The notes under the pieces were generated by a model. It was not told the DNA's origin and searched no databases. It worked only from the letters and a program-made list of their open reading frames with translations. DNA of 64,000 bases from an uncultured Lachnospiraceae bacterium. GTDB lineage: Bacteria > Bacillota > Clostridia > Lachnospirales > Lachnospiraceae. The DNA lies in NCBI GenBank assembly GCA_910587715.1, contig CAJUMV010000015.1, positions 1 to 64,000 on the forward strand. The letters are read 5' to 3'. Position 1 is the stretch's first letter; every line of letters starts with the position of its first letter. The position numbers and the translations under genes were made by a program. Positions 17,484 to 26,227 of the stretch are shown one piece after another.

Positions 17484-18488
17484 ATGAATATACGGGAAAG
17501 TTTGGAACAGTGGGAAAAGGAATACTTAAGTCCTTACGCCATGCTCAGCAGGAATTCCCAGGGAAGGCTTAAGGAAGAAGAACAGTGCGATATCCGCCCC
17601 GTATTTCAAAGGGACAGGGATCGGATCATACATAGCAAGTCCTTCCGCCGCCTGAAGGATAAGACGCAGGTGTTTCTGACGCCGGAGGGGGATCATTACA
17701 GGACAAGGCTCACGCACACGCTGGAGGTAAGCCAGACGGCGCGGACGATCGCCAAGGCGCTGAAATTAAATGAGGATTTGGTGGAAGCGATCGCCCTTGG
17801 GCATGATTTGGGGCATACGCCCTTCGGACATGCGGGGGAGCGTGCGCTTGACAGGGTGTGCCCTTACGGATTTAAGCACAATGAGCAGAGCGTGCGTACC
17901 GTAGATTTGCTGGAAAAGGACGGCACGGGCATCAATCTGACCATGGAGGTGCGGGACGGCATTTTGAACCACCAGACGTCGGGTATGCCGCAGACGCTGG
18001 AGGGACGGATAGTGCGGCTGGCGGACAAGATTGCCTATATTCATCATGACATGGACGATGCGGTACGCGCCGGGATATTGAAGGAAGCGGATGTGCCGAA
18101 GGAGATTGGAAGTGTGATCGGCTATAGCTGCGGGCAGCGTTTGGACTTTTTTATCCATAATATTGTGACCAACAGCCGGGATAAGGACGATATCTGCATG
18201 TCGCCGGAGGTGGCGGAAGCCATGCAGAAAATGCGCGAGTTTATGTTCCGGCATGTGTACAGGAACCCCATCGCAAAGAGCGAGGAGGGGAAGGCGGAGA
18301 ATCTGATCATCACGCTTTATGAGCACTATCTGGTGCACACGGAGCAGCTGCCGAATTTCCTGTTTAAGCTGCTCGACGCGGGGGAACCGCTTGAGAAGAT
18401 TGTGTGCGATTATATCAGCTCCATGACAGACCGTTTTGCCATCGCGCAGTATGAGAGGTTGTTTATTCCAAAGACGTGGCACGGTTAA
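17484..18488 (+). CDS. dgt: Deoxyguanosinetriphosphate triphosphohydrolase-like protein
   Basis: HD-superfamily phosphohydrolase that splits dNTPs into deoxynucleoside and triphosphate. The metal-binding residues are H78 in RLTHTLEVSQ and H107-D108 in LGHDLGHTPFGH, with an antiviral-type downstream HD helix. At 334 aa it matches the short dGTPase-like proteins of Firmicutes. It starts after AAAGAAAGG and heads the dgt-dnaG-rpoD-trmK cluster, a conserved replication/transcription gene order. The stop is 23 nt before the dnaG start. The 132-nt region before it contains no promoter that could be assigned with confidence. Confidence 0.9.
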   Translation: MNIRESLEQWEKEYLSPYAMLSRNSQGRLKEEEQCDIRPVFQRDRDRIIHSKSFRRLKDKTQVFLTPEGDHYRTRLTHTLEVSQTARTIAKALKLNEDLVEAIALGHDLGHTPFGHAGERALDRVCPYGFKHNEQSVRTVDLLEKDGTGINLTMEVRDGILNHQTSGMPQTLEGRIVRLADKIAYIHHDMDDAVRAGILKEADVPKEIGSVIGYSCGQRLDFFIHNIVTNSRDKDDICMSPEVAEAMQKMREFMFRHVYRNPIAKSEEGKAENLIITLYEHYLVHTEQLPNFLFKLLDAGEPLEKIVCDYISSMTDRFAIAQYERLFIPKTWHG

Positions 18489-18511
18489 CAGAGCGAAAAA
18501 GGGAAAATAAC

Positions 18512-20281
18512 ATGCGTTATCCGGAGGAACTGATTGAGGAGATCAGAACGAAAAATGATATCGTGGAAGTGATTTCGGGTTATGTGCGTATGCAGAAGAA
18601 GGGGAGCAGCTATTTCGGGCTATGCCCGTTCCACAATGAGAAATCTCCTTCTTTCTCAGTCTCGCCGGGCAAGCAGATGTATTATTGCTTCGGATGCGGG
18701 GCGGGCGGCAACGTGATTACTTTTCTGATGGAATATGAGAACGCCACGTTTCAGGAGGCGCTGAAGATCCTTGCCGACCGGGCGGGTGTCGCGCTGCCGG
18801 AGGTGGAGTACAGCGAGGAGATGCGCCGTAAGGAGAGCAGACGTGTCAAGCTGTTAGAGGTTAACAAACAGGCGGCGAAATACTACTATTATCTGCTGCG
18901 TTCCCCGAGGGGACAGACGGGTTACCGGTATCTTGCGGGCAGGGAGCTTACGGACGATACCATGAAGAAGTTCGGGCTTGGCTACGCGGACGGGGCGGGC
19001 TCCGATCTGACGGCGTATCTGCGCTCGAAAGGGTATGCGGACGATTTGATTACGGAAGCCGGGCTGACAGGCTTTGACGAAAAGCGCGGCGTGCATGATA
19101 AATTCTGGAACCGGGTGATGTTTCCGATTCAGGACGGCAATCACCGGGTCATCGGGTTTGGCGGCAGAGTCATGGGGGACGCCAGACCTAAATATTTAAA
19201 TTCCCCGGAGACGACGATTTTTGACAAAAGCCGCAATCTCTACGGGCTGAACTTTGCCAGGACTTCTCGGACGGGAAACTTGATTTTGTGTGAGGGCTAT
19301 ATGGATGTGATTGCTCTGCATCAGGCTGGTTTCGGACAAGCCGTGGCGTCGCTGGGGACGGCTTTTACGGCGGGACAGGCAGGTCTGGTAAAGCGTTTTG
19401 GCGAGGAGGTGCTGCTCGCTTACGACAGCGACGGGGCGGGTACGAATGCCGCTCTTCGGGCGCTTGGCATCTTAAAGGAAGCGGGGCTGCGGGGCAGGGT
19501 GATTGATATGAAGCCCTACAAGGATCCCGATGAATTTATCAAGAATCTCGGCGCGGAAGCGTTTCAGGAGCGGATTGGTCAGGCGCAGAACGGCTTTTTC
19601 TTTGAACTTAAGGTGCTGGAACGGGATTACCATATGGAAGATCCGGAGTCAAAGACCGCTTTTCACCGCGAGATTGCGAAGAAGCTCTGCAGCTTCGAGG
19701 AAGAGGTGGAGCGGGAAAACTATATCGAGTCGGTGGCACAGAGGTATCATATCGGCTATGAGAATCTGCGGAAGCTGGTGAGCAGTTATGCGGCGCGCAC
19801 GGGACTTGTGAAGCCGGTAGAGCGGGCGAAGCCTACGACGGCAGGGAAGCCTTCCCCGGAGGACCATATCAAGAAGTCACAGCGGATTCTTCTGACATGG
19901 CTTTCGGAGGAGCCGGAGATTTACCCGAAGATCAAGGCATATATATCGGCGGCTGATTTTACGCAGGAGTTGTACCGCCAGGTGGCGGACAAGCTGTTTG
20001 CGGGACTGGAGCAGGGTTCCTTTTCCCCGGCGTCCGTTGTCAGCGCTTTTGAGGAGGAGGAAGAGCAGCGGGAAGTGGCGGCGATCTTCAACACCAAGCT
20101 GGAGCGGCTTGACACGAAACAGGAGAGGGAGAAGGCGCTTCATGATGTGGTAGTGGCGGTGAAGGACAACAGCTTTCACTATTATTCAGCCAGAATGGGT
20201 TCGGATATGGAGGCGTTAAATCAGGTCATATCAGGCAAAAAGGCGCTTGAGGAGCTGCGGAAAGCGCATATTTCCCTGTGA
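18512..20281 (+). CDS. dnaG: DNA primase
   Basis: Makes RNA primers at the replication fork, 589 aa. The CHC2 zinc-binding domain shows C38, H41, C59 and C62 (CPFHNEKSPSF and YYCFGCG). The Toprim catalytic core contains CEGYMDVIAL around residue 260 and YDSDGAG around 310. The C-terminal helicase-binding region is present. ATG 18512 is preferred over an in-frame ATG at 18476, which lies inside dgt; AAAGGGAAAATAAC precedes the chosen start. It is followed by rpoD after 74 nt, the usual Firmicutes arrangement. Confidence 0.95.
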   Translation: MRYPEELIEEIRTKNDIVEVISGYVRMQKKGSSYFGLCPFHNEKSPSFSVSPGKQMYYCFGCGAGGNVITFLMEYENATFQEALKILADRAGVALPEVEYSEEMRRKESRRVKLLEVNKQAAKYYYYLLRSPRGQTGYRYLAGRELTDDTMKKFGLGYADGAGSDLTAYLRSKGYADDLITEAGLTGFDEKRGVHDKFWNRVMFPIQDGNHRVIGFGGRVMGDARPKYLNSPETTIFDKSRNLYGLNFARTSRTGNLILCEGYMDVIALHQAGFGQAVASLGTAFTAGQAGLVKRFGEEVLLAYDSDGAGTNAALRALGILKEAGLRGRVIDMKPYKDPDEFIKNLGAEAFQERIGQAQNGFFFELKVLERDYHMEDPESKTAFHREIAKKLCSFEEEVERENYIESVAQRYHIGYENLRKLVSSYAARTGLVKPVERAKPTTAGKPSPEDHIKKSQRILLTWLSEEPEIYPKIKAYISAADFTQELYRQVADKLFAGLEQGSFSPASVVSAFEEEEEQREVAAIFNTKLERLDTKQEREKALHDVVVAVKDNSFHYYSARMGSDMEALNQVISGKKALEELRKAHISL

Positions 20282-20355
20282 ACAGGGTAAGCTAATCGAA
20301 AAAAGGCACGTTTACAGTCGGACAGAAGTGAAACATAGGAAGGATGGAGCAATTC

Positions 20356-21468
20356 ATGGATGAAAATGTACAGGCAAAGTTTGAGGAGCGTTTAAAAGAT
20401 CTCCTGGCTGTTGCAAAGAAGAAGAAAAATGTTCTGGAGTATCAGGAGATCAACGACTTTTTCTCTGACCTTACGCTGGAGGAGGAGCAGTTTGACAAAA
20501 TTTTAGAGACGCTGGAGCAGAATAATGTAGATGTGCTGCGCATCACGGAGGAGGACGACGTGGATGATGAGGAGATCATCCTTACGGAAGAGGACGAAGT
20601 GGATGTGGAGGACATCGACCTTACCGTGCCGGATGGTATCAGCATCGAAGATCCCGTCAGAATGTACTTAAAGGAAATCGGCAAGGTGCCGCTTCTCTCC
20701 GCCGAGGAAGAGATTGAGCTGGCGAAAAAAATGGAAATGGGCGATCTGGAAGCGAAACAGCGTCTGGCGGAAGCGAACTTACGTCTGGTGGTCAGCATCG
20801 CCAAGCGTTATGTGGGGCGCGGTATGCTTTTTCTCGACTTGATTCAGGAGGGAAATCTGGGTCTGATTAAAGCTGTGGAAAAATTCGATTATCGTAAGGG
20901 ATATAAATTTTCTACCTATGCGACGTGGTGGATCAGGCAGGCGATCACGCGGGCAATCGCGGATCAGGCGAGAACCATCCGTATCCCCGTGCATATGGTG
21001 GAGACGATCAACAAGCTGATCCGGGTGAGCAGGCAGCTTTTGCAGGAGCTGGGGCGGGAGCCTACCCCGGAGGAGATTGCGGAGCAGATGAATATGCCCG
21101 TGGAGCGGGTGCGGGAAATCTTAAAGATTTCTCAGGAGCCGGTGTCTTTAGAGACGCCCATCGGCGAGGAGGAGGACAGCCATCTCGGAGACTTTATTCA
21201 GGATGACAATGTGCCTGTTCCCGCGGACGCGGCGGCGTTTACGCTGTTGAAGGAGCAGCTGGTGGAAGTGCTGGGCACCCTGACCGAGAGGGAACAGAAG
21301 GTGCTGCGGCTTCGTTTCGGCTTAGATGACGGCAGGGCGCGGACGCTTGAGGAAGTGGGCAAAGAGTTTAACGTGACCCGTGAGCGTATCAGGCAGATAG
21401 AAGCGAAGGCATTAAGAAAGCTGCGCCACCCGAGCAGAAGCCGGAAACTCAAGGACTATCTGGACTGA
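20356..21468 (+). CDS. rpoD: RNA polymerase primary sigma factor (sigma-A)
   Basis: Housekeeping sigma factor, 370 aa, of the size found in Firmicutes. It has an acidic region 1.1, region 1.2 (PVRMYLKEIGK), region 2 with GMLFLDLIQEGN and YKFSTYATWWIRQAI for core and -10 binding, region 3, and region 4 with the helix-turn-helix EEVGKEFNVTRERIRQIEAKA. ATG 20356 is chosen because GGAG at 20346-20349 is well spaced; an ATG at 20344 overlaps the ribosome site. The TGA stop overlaps the trmK ATG. Confidence 0.97.
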   Translation: MDENVQAKFEERLKDLLAVAKKKKNVLEYQEINDFFSDLTLEEEQFDKILETLEQNNVDVLRITEEDDVDDEEIILTEEDEVDVEDIDLTVPDGISIEDPVRMYLKEIGKVPLLSAEEEIELAKKMEMGDLEAKQRLAEANLRLVVSIAKRYVGRGMLFLDLIQEGNLGLIKAVEKFDYRKGYKFSTYATWWIRQAITRAIADQARTIRIPVHMVETINKLIRVSRQLLQELGREPTPEEIAEQMNMPVERVREILKISQEPVSLETPIGEEEDSHLGDFIQDDNVPVPADAAAFTLLKEQLVEVLGTLTEREQKVLRLRFGLDDGRARTLEEVGKEFNVTRERIRQIEAKALRKLRHPSRSRKLKDYLD

Positions 21469-22199
21469 TGCGGTCGGTGGCATTGTCTAAGCGGCTTCGT
21501 ACGGTGGCAGGTATGGTGACGAAGGGAAACCGGGTTTGCGACGTGGGCTGCGATCACGGCTTCGTTTCTATTTATCTCGTACAGCAGGGCATCAGTCCGA
21601 AAGTGTTGGCAATGGATTTGCGGGAAGGACCGCTGAGGGCGGCAAAAGAGCATGTGGCGGCGTACGGGCTGGAGGAGCAGATAGAGACGAGACTGTCGGA
21701 TGGTTTACATAATTATGAAGCGGGTGAAGCGGACACCCTGATCTGCGCCGGGATGGGCGGCGGACTCATGACACGGATACTGCAAGCGGAGCGGGAAAAG
21801 ACGGCGTCCTTTCGGGAGCTGGTCTTGCAGCCCCAGTCGGAAATCGAGAAGTTCCGGCGGTTTCTCAGGGAGAACGGTTACCGCATTCTCGATGAGGAGA
21901 TGGTCGAGGAGGACGGCAAGTTTTATCAGGTGATCCGGGCGGCGGGGAAGGATGCACTGTCCATGACGACCGATTGCAGCGATGAGTTATGTAAACTTGA
22001 GGACAGATACGGACCTGTGCTGTTACGAAAAAAAACACCTGTATTTTTATCTTTTCTGGAGCGGGAAGCCGCCGTCTTTGAGGAAATTCTTGCGAATCTG
22101 CGGGAACAGGGGCTGGCGGAGGAAAAGCGGAGCGCCAGATATGCGGAGGTGGAGCTTCTTTTGCGGGAAAACCGCCTTGCAGGAACATCGATGGATTAG
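21468..22199 (+). CDS. trmK: tRNA (adenine(22)-N1)-methyltransferase
   Basis: SAM-dependent methyltransferase that makes m1A22 in tRNA. The 243-aa protein begins with the family SAM-binding motif VCDVGCDHGFVSIYL at 23-37, followed by a second motif near CAGMGGGLM. The C-terminus is predicted helical coil, as in Bacillus TrmK. It overlaps rpoD by ATGA, and this rpoD-trmK neighbourhood is conserved in Firmicutes. Confidence 0.9.
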   Translation: MRSVALSKRLRTVAGMVTKGNRVCDVGCDHGFVSIYLVQQGISPKVLAMDLREGPLRAAKEHVAAYGLEEQIETRLSDGLHNYEAGEADTLICAGMGGGLMTRILQAEREKTASFRELVLQPQSEIEKFRRFLRENGYRILDEEMVEEDGKFYQVIRAAGKDALSMTTDCSDELCKLEDRYGPVLLRKKTPVFLSFLEREAAVFEEILANLREQGLAEEKRSARYAEVELLLRENRLAGTSMD

Positions 22200-22240
22200 T
22201 TTACATAAGATATAGAACAACAAAAGGAGGGGGAAAGTCT

Positions 22241-23896
22241 ATGGCTACGATTATGATCGGAGGAAAAGAGAAACGTTACGAGGACGGCATCAAGTACGAG
22301 ATCATTGCAGAAGCGCATCAGAACGATTTTGTCAGCCAGATTGCGCTGGTGACGGTGAACGGCAAGATTCAGGAGCTGATGAAACGTGTGGACAGGGACT
22401 GTGAGCTTGACTTTATCACCTATGCGGACGCGATCGGTCATAAGACCTATGTGCGGACGGCGATCATGCTTATGCTAAAGTCCATCAAGGATGTAGCGGG
22501 CATGGAAGCGGCGGCAAACGTGAAGGTGGAGTTCGCCATCGGCGCGGGTTACTACTGTGCCTTCCGGAACGGTCTGAAGCTGGATGAAAAGACCATTGAG
22601 AGAGTGAAGGAGCGCATGGGCGAGCTGGTAGACATGGATCTTCTGGTGACGAAGAAGGCTTATCCGGCGGCGGAAGCTGTGGCGCTCTTTGCGGAGAATG
22701 GCATGAAGGATAAGGTTTCCCTGTTCCGCTACCGCAGAAGCTCTAATATTAACGTGTACTGCATGGGGGATTATTACGATTATTTTTACGGCTACATGCT
22801 GCCGAGTACGGGCTATATCAGGCTGTTTGACCTGTTTGCTTACGAGGAGGGGATGATTCTGCTCCTTCCCGAGCAGGAGGATCCGGAGGAGCTGCCTGAA
22901 TTTAAACCGCAGAAAAAGCTGTTCCAGACGCTCCTTGTAACGGGAGAGTGGGGGCGCGACGTGGGAATCGACACGGTGGGCGACCTGAACAACCAGATAT
23001 GCGACGGCAATATTGCCGATATGATTCTGGTGCAGGAGGCGCTGCAGGAGAGACGGATCGGCGAGATTGCCAGAGACATTGCAAGGCGTGAGGGCGTGAA
23101 GTTCGTCATGATCGCGGGTCCTTCTTCCTCCGGTAAGACGACTTTTTCCCACAGGCTTTCGATCCAGCTTCGGACTTACGGGTTAAAGCCGCACCCCATC
23201 GGGCTTGATAATTATTATCTGAACCATGACAAGACCCCTCTGGATGAGGACGGTGAGCCGGATTACGAATGTCTGGAAGCGCTGGATGTGGAGCAGTTTA
23301 ATGCGGATATGACGGCGCTTCTAAAAGGAGAGAGCGTGCAGCTTCCCACCTTTAATTTCAAGACCGGAAAGCGCGAATACAGCGGGAAGATAACGAAACT
23401 CGGCGAAAATGATATTCTGGTGATTGAGGGCATACACGGGTTGAATGAAAAGATGTCCTATTCCCTGCCGGCGCAGAGCAAATATAAAATTTATATCAGT
23501 GCATTGACTACGCTGAATGTGGATGAGCACAACCGGATTCCCACCACGGATAATCGTCTGCTGCGCCGTATCGTGCGGGATGCAAGGACGAGGGGCGCCA
23601 CCGCGGCAAAGACCATCGCTATGTGGCCTTCCGTCAGGAGGGGAGAAGAAAAGTATATTTTCCCGTTTCAGGAGGAGGCGGATGCCATGTTTAACTCCGC
23701 CATGCTTTTCGAGCTGTCGGTTCTCAAGCAGTATGCGGAGCCGCTGCTTTTCGGGATAGAGAAGGGGGAGCCGGGGTACCATGAGGCGAAGCGGCTGCTC
23801 AAGTTTTTGGAATACTTCCTCGGTATCAGCAGTGAGGAGCTGCCGAAGAATTCTCTGTGCAGGGAGTTTGTAGGCGGGAGCTGCTTTGAGGTTTAG
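22241..23896 (+). CDS. Nucleoside (uridine) kinase with TGS-like N-terminal domain
   Basis: A 551-aa protein built from an N-terminal ThrRS-like TGS/second-additional-domain region (about 1-220) and a C-terminal uridine kinase/phosphoribulokinase domain. The P loop GPSSSGKTT is near 293-301 and a DNYYLNHDKTP segment follows. This fused form is common in Clostridia and Bacteroidetes and is annotated nucleoside kinase; it probably phosphorylates uridine or cytidine in pyrimidine salvage. It starts after AAAAGGAGGGGG. The stop codon overlaps an 11-nt string (23896-23906) identical to the 3' arm of repeat module B. Confidence 0.85.
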   Translation: MATIMIGGKEKRYEDGIKYEIIAEAHQNDFVSQIALVTVNGKIQELMKRVDRDCELDFITYADAIGHKTYVRTAIMLMLKSIKDVAGMEAAANVKVEFAIGAGYYCAFRNGLKLDEKTIERVKERMGELVDMDLLVTKKAYPAAEAVALFAENGMKDKVSLFRYRRSSNINVYCMGDYYDYFYGYMLPSTGYIRLFDLFAYEEGMILLLPEQEDPEELPEFKPQKKLFQTLLVTGEWGRDVGIDTVGDLNNQICDGNIADMILVQEALQERRIGEIARDIARREGVKFVMIAGPSSSGKTTFSHRLSIQLRTYGLKPHPIGLDNYYLNHDKTPLDEDGEPDYECLEALDVEQFNADMTALLKGESVQLPTFNFKTGKREYSGKITKLGENDILVIEGIHGLNEKMSYSLPAQSKYKIYISALTTLNVDEHNRIPTTDNRLLRRIVRDARTRGATAAKTIAMWPSVRRGEEKYIFPFQEEADAMFNSAMLFELSVLKQYAEPLLFGIEKGEPGYHEAKRLLKFLEYFLGISSEELPKNSLCREFVGGSCFEV

Positions 23897-23934
23897 GCAT
23901 TCTCCGCGTAGGAGGGATTAACTTATAAAACAAA

Positions 23935-24294
23935 GGAGTGGAACAAATGATCGCGGCTGCACAGACGAAAGGGTGCAGGTGAGGAAAGTCCGGGCTCCAC
24001 AGGGCAGGATGCCGGATAACATCCGGTGGAGGCGACTCCAAGGCTAGTGCAACAGAAATAATACCGCCCGGAGTTTCGCGTAGCGAAACTTCGAGGTAAG
24101 GGTGGAATGGCAGTGTAAGAGACTACCGCCGTCACGGTAACAGGACGGGCTGTGTAAACCCCATCCGGAGCAAGACCAAGCAGAGAGCAATGACCGGCCC
24201 GGTCCGTTCTCAGGTAGGTTGCTGGAGGGTTTCGGCAACGAAACTCCTAGATAGATGATCATTCACGACATAACCCGGCTTATCATTCCGCTCC
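23935..24294 (+). ncRNA. rnpB: RNase P RNA, class A
   Basis: RNA subunit of the tRNA 5'-processing ribozyme. Conserved class A core sequences are present: GAGGAAAGTCCGGGCTCC near the 5' end, ACAGAAAT and ACCGCC, GGTAAGGGTGGAA, AAACCCCATCCGGAGCAAGA and ACATAACCCGGCTTA near the 3' end. Helix P1 pairs GGAGTGGAA (23935-23943) with TTCCGCTCC (24286-24294), which fixes the ends. A TATAAA (23924-23929) lies just upstream as a possible -10 box; no good -35 was found. Copy 2 of the two-hairpin element begins 3 nt after the 3' end. Confidence 0.97.
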
Positions 24295-24296
24295 CA

Positions 24297-24391
24297 GAGT
24301 GAGAAGAACTTCTAATCACTCGCAGCAGAGGCTGCTTCGTGAAGAAGTTCTAAGTCTTACTCAAGAGAATGCCTGAAATGCGGCATTCTCT
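24297..24391 (+). repeat. Two-hairpin intergenic element, copy 2
   Basis: Module A: outer stem GAGTGAGA (24297-24304) with TCTTACTC (24355-24362, one G-U pair), second stem AGAACTTC (24305-24312) with GAAGTTCT (24344-24351), TCAC/GTGA (24316-24319 with 24339-24342), GCAGC/GCTGC (24322-24326 with 24331-24335). Module B: GAGAATGCC (24365-24373) with GGCATTCTC (24382-24390). It follows rnpB directly and could serve as its 3' boundary. Confidence 0.85.
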
Positions 24392-24424
24392 GTATATACA
24401 TAGCGTAATTAGATATGAGAGCAG

Positions 24425-24456
24425 GGGCACGGAGAGGCGCAGTCCTCCACGTGCCC
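24425..24456 (+). promoter_or_regulatory. Leader hairpin before the serine protease gene
   Basis: GGGCACG (24425-24431) pairs with CGTGCCC (24450-24456), and GAGG/CCTC continue the stem inside. It lies about 30 nt before the start codon, without a T tract, so it may stabilise the leader or be part of an unmapped 3' end. The role is not known. Confidence 0.4.
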
Positions 24457-24487
24457 TTGTGAAAGGTATACGTGAGAGGAGGGGCTG

Positions 24488-25279
24488 GTGGCAAAGGACG
24501 GGAGAATAAATAAAATATCTGCTGCTATTATATTTTTCCTGGGCTGCTTTTTTCAGGCGCTGCCTGTGGAAGCGGGGGAGCCGTCCCTGCCGCCGCATCT
24601 GATTCAGAGTGTGAGCGACGAGGATATCGTTGAGGGGATGCTCGCGCTCGACCTGTTTCATTGTCCCGTGCTGGAAGAGCCGGATTTGGAAGCGGCATAT
24701 GAAAATGTGAAAGACAGCGTGGTGCGGATCGATATGGGGAAAGCATACGGAAGCGGCGTTATTTGCTGGATAACGGCTGACGGAGCGGTGATTGCCACCA
24801 ACAGACATGTGCTTGCCTACTGGCAGGAGGAGACGGGGGTGGTCCGGTTTCCGCAAGGGTATTATGCAGGCGCCCGCGTGCTTGGCAGCTCGGAAAGCTA
24901 TGATGTCGGTTTTTTGCTGGTGGAGAAGGAGGAGATCGGTCTGCGGGCGTTTTCCGGGCTTCGCAGCGCCCTTGCAGATGGTATTTATGGCGGTCTGCGG
25001 GTTGACGAGGAGATTTTCTGTCTGGGGGCGGGCAGGGAGGAAGACGAGATGCTCCTGGAAGAGGCCGTTTTGAAAGACACCGATAAATATATCGAGACCT
25101 TCGGCAGTGAAATGCTTTACGGGCGCGGCTTTGCCAGAGAGGGAATGAGCGGCGGCGGTATGTTTGACGGCTGCGGGCGGCTGATAGGGCTTTTGACAGG
25201 AGGCACTTATCAGAATGAGATCGCGGGAGTGCCCGTGACGCAGGTACTGGAGTCATATTGGGAGGTTATGGGGGATTAA
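24488..25279 (+). CDS. Secreted trypsin-like serine protease (S1C/HtrA-like core)
   Basis: A 263-aa protein with an N-terminal signal peptide or anchor (about 8-30) and a trypsin-fold protease domain. The catalytic triad is visible as H107 in ATNRHVL, D139 in SYDVGF and S221 in GMSGGGMF. There is no PDZ domain, unlike classical HtrA, so it is a minimal protease acting outside the membrane or in the cell wall. The start is GTG, with AGAGGAGGGG 4 nt upstream. Its substrate is unknown. It stands alone between rnpB and an aldose epimerase gene. Confidence 0.8.
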   Translation: MAKDGRINKISAAIIFFLGCFFQALPVEAGEPSLPPHLIQSVSDEDIVEGMLALDLFHCPVLEEPDLEAAYENVKDSVVRIDMGKAYGSGVICWITADGAVIATNRHVLAYWQEETGVVRFPQGYYAGARVLGSSESYDVGFLLVEKEEIGLRAFSGLRSALADGIYGGLRVDEEIFCLGAGREEDEMLLEEAVLKDTDKYIETFGSEMLYGRGFAREGMSGGGMFDGCGRLIGLLTGGTYQNEIAGVPVTQVLESYWEVMGD

Positions 25280-25303
25280 GTGATACCTTTTTTGGAAAAG
25301 CTG

Positions 25304-25312
25304 TGATACAAT
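25304..25312 (+). promoter_or_regulatory. Extended -10 promoter of the aldose epimerase gene
   Basis: TGATACAAT is an extended -10 box, 22 nt before the start codon. No clear -35 box is present, which is usual for this promoter type. The same TGATACAAT string occurs in the GerMN gene promoter at 12815-12823. Confidence 0.55.
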
Positions 25313-25333
25313 AATGTGAAAAAGGAGGAGGCT

Positions 25334-26206
25334 ATGGCATTATTTCAGATAAGCAATGATAAGATTACGATACAGGTGGACAGTTTCGGTGCGGAGCTTA
25401 AGTCCTTAAAGAGTGTGCCTGAGCAGAGAGAGTATATGTGGCACGGAGATCCTGCCTATTGGGGGCGGACGTCGCCGGTGCTTTTTCCCATTGTGGGCGG
25501 TTTAAAGAACGGTACATACCGGGTGGACGGCAAAGAGTATGCCATGGGGCAGCACGGCTTTGCCAGAGATATGGAATTTCAGCTAAAAAGTCAGGTGGCT
25601 TCGGAAATCTGGTTTACGTTAAGCGCTAGCGAGGAGACGTTACAGAAATATCCGTATCCTTTCTTATTGGAAATCGGCTATGAGCTCTGCGGGTGTACGG
25701 TAGTGGTGAAGTGGCGGGTGGCGAGTCCCACGGGAGAACCCATCTGGTTTTCCATAGGCGGGCATCCGGCTTTTCTGTGTCCCATTGACCCGGGCACGGA
25801 TCAGATCCAATATAAGCTGCTTTTTGACGCGAAGACGCAGGTGGTATCTTCCTGCATTGAGGGCGGCCTGGTAAGTAAAGAAAAGAAGACTTATGCCCTG
25901 CGAAACGGCGCACTGCCTGTCACAGCTGATCTTTTTGACAATGACGCGCTGGTGATTGAGGGCGATCAGGCACACAGCGTAGCGCTGGTGAGACCTGACG
26001 GATCGCCCTATCTGACGGTGGAATTTGACGCGCCTTTGTTTGGCGTGTGGTCGCCGCCGAAGAAGAAAGCGCCGTTTATCTGTATCGAGCCGTGGTACGG
26101 CAGGTGCGACAGCGCAGACTTTACAGGAGATTTTAAGGAACGGGAATGGGGACAAAAACTCGAAGGGGCGGCTTTTGAAGCGTCCTATCGTATCACGGTT
26201 TCGTGA
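25334..26206 (+). CDS. Aldose 1-epimerase family protein
   Basis: A 290-aa galactose mutarotase-like protein, cytoplasmic. Family signatures are VLFPIVGGLKNG, GQHGFARDMEF, GGHPAFLCP with the likely catalytic histidine, and CIEPWYGRCD with the catalytic glutamate. Members of this LacX-like subgroup act on sugar or sugar-phosphate anomers; the substrate is not known. ATG 25334 has AAAGGAGGAGG directly upstream, so it is preferred to the open frame reaching 25316. The ABC gene pair follows after 21 nt and may be cotranscribed. Confidence 0.85.
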   Translation: MALFQISNDKITIQVDSFGAELKSLKSVPEQREYMWHGDPAYWGRTSPVLFPIVGGLKNGTYRVDGKEYAMGQHGFARDMEFQLKSQVASEIWFTLSASEETLQKYPYPFLLEIGYELCGCTVVVKWRVASPTGEPIWFSIGGHPAFLCPIDPGTDQIQYKLLFDAKTQVVSSCIEGGLVSKEKKTYALRNGALPVTADLFDNDALVIEGDQAHSVALVRPDGSPYLTVEFDAPLFGVWSPPKKKAPFICIEPWYGRCDSADFTGDFKEREWGQKLEGAAFEASYRITVS

Positions 26207-26227
26207 TGCGGGGAAAGGAAGGAAACT

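Noticed and set aside
23923..24262. Minus-strand open frames of about 70 codons
   Set aside because: They fall on the RNase P RNA gene, whose conserved core explains the sequence.
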